Below, piece by piece: positions 31,341 to 31,424 of a DNA stretch of 31,424 nucleotides. The DNA is from JBOHBN01 sp050698355. Its GTDB lineage: Bacteria > Actinomycetota > Actinomycetes > Streptosporangiales > WHST01. The notes below the pieces were generated by a model. That model did no database searches. It was given only the letters and a program-made list of their open reading frames with translations, and was not told where the DNA came from. Within the stretch, counting starts at the first letter, position 1, and every line of letters starts with the position of its first letter. Position numbers and translations under genes: made by a program. The stretch lies in contig JBOHBN010000326.1 of assembly GCA_050698355.1 (NCBI GenBank), positions 1 through 31,424 of the forward strand, read 5' to 3'.

Positions 31341-31424
31341 GTGCCTCCCCCGGAACCCGCCCCGAACTCGGCGAGCCTGCGTCGCGATCTCGACATCCTC
31401 GACCTGCTCGCCAGTGCGGAGTGC
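31341..31424 (+). CDS. Probable IclR-family regulator, N-terminal fragment (runs off right edge)
   Basis: A rightward frame from GTG 31341 stays open to the edge (28 codons): a Pro-rich start, then NSASLRRDLDILDLLASAEC. The pattern S-L-x-R-x-L-x-I-L-x-x-L-A is the first helix of IclR-family winged helix-turn-helix domains. Its divergent position next to a CoA-transferase is typical for IclR regulators of acid metabolism. The fragment is short, so the family call is tentative. Confidence 0.5.
   Translation, partial: MPPPEPAPNSASLRRDLDILDLLASAEC

Noticed and set aside
1..31424. CRISPR arrays, defence systems, toxin-antitoxin pairs, transposases
   Set aside because: No regularly spaced repeats, Cas/defence domains, small paired TA genes or transposase motifs were seen apart from the integrase fragment at the left edge.

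Overview
The window looks like chromosome of a very GC-rich actinobacterium (order and genus not determined). The signs are G/C-rich third positions, many GTG starts, Ig-plus-YkuD L,D-transpeptidases, M15 peptidases with coiled coils, a mycobacterial-type maoC/fabG4/fadA2 group and sugar ABC genes without their own ATPase. There is no rRNA, CRISPR array or recognisable insertion sequence.

Layout. (1) 1-341: the first codons of an integrase facing off the left edge, next to a tRNA-Lys(UUU); this is probably the end of an element integrated at the tRNA. (2) 436-6085: fatty-acyl metabolism. A hydratase, a two-domain FabG4-type reductase and a FadA2-type thiolase form a leftward group, and an acyl-CoA oxidase-like flavoprotein diverges from it. 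A 145-bp stretch with matching inverted ends fills the maoC-fabG4 gap, and a nested palindrome follows the oxidase gene. (3) 6255-12241: SnoaL-like protein, lipoprotein L,D-transpeptidase, threonine synthase, FAD oxidoreductase and an M15 peptidase. (4) 12245-25669: a carbohydrate locus. Leftward kbaZ/agaZ, SIS isomerase and ROK kinase genes; rightward secreted GH20 and cytoplasmic GH172 (DUF2961) genes; a leftward binding protein, two permeases and a DUF5107/TPR protein; and a rightward DeoR regulator. (5) 25731-26837: a second M15 peptidase, paralogous to the first, so the pair brackets the sugar locus. (6) 26902-31424: barbiturase, a 55-residue membrane protein, TetR regulator, carbamate kinase, class III CoA-transferase and the start of a probable IclR regulator.

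The most interesting unit is the sugar locus. A ROK kinase, a SIS deaminase/isomerase and a GatZ/AgaZ-type protein, with no tagatose-6-phosphate kinase or GatY/KbaY aldolase, fit a short route from galactosamine (or GalNAc after deacetylation) through tagatose-6-phosphate to fructose-6-phosphate. Secreted GH20 would free the sugar, the ABC system would import it, and GH172 and DUF5107 would act inside the cell. Two 20-bp sites, 16/20 identical, lie in the two divergent promoter regions and could let the local DeoR protein control the whole set. The substrate is inferred, not shown.

In the last region, barbiturase beside a TetR regulator with a palindrome in the divergent promoter suggests controlled oxidative pyrimidine (barbiturate) breakdown.
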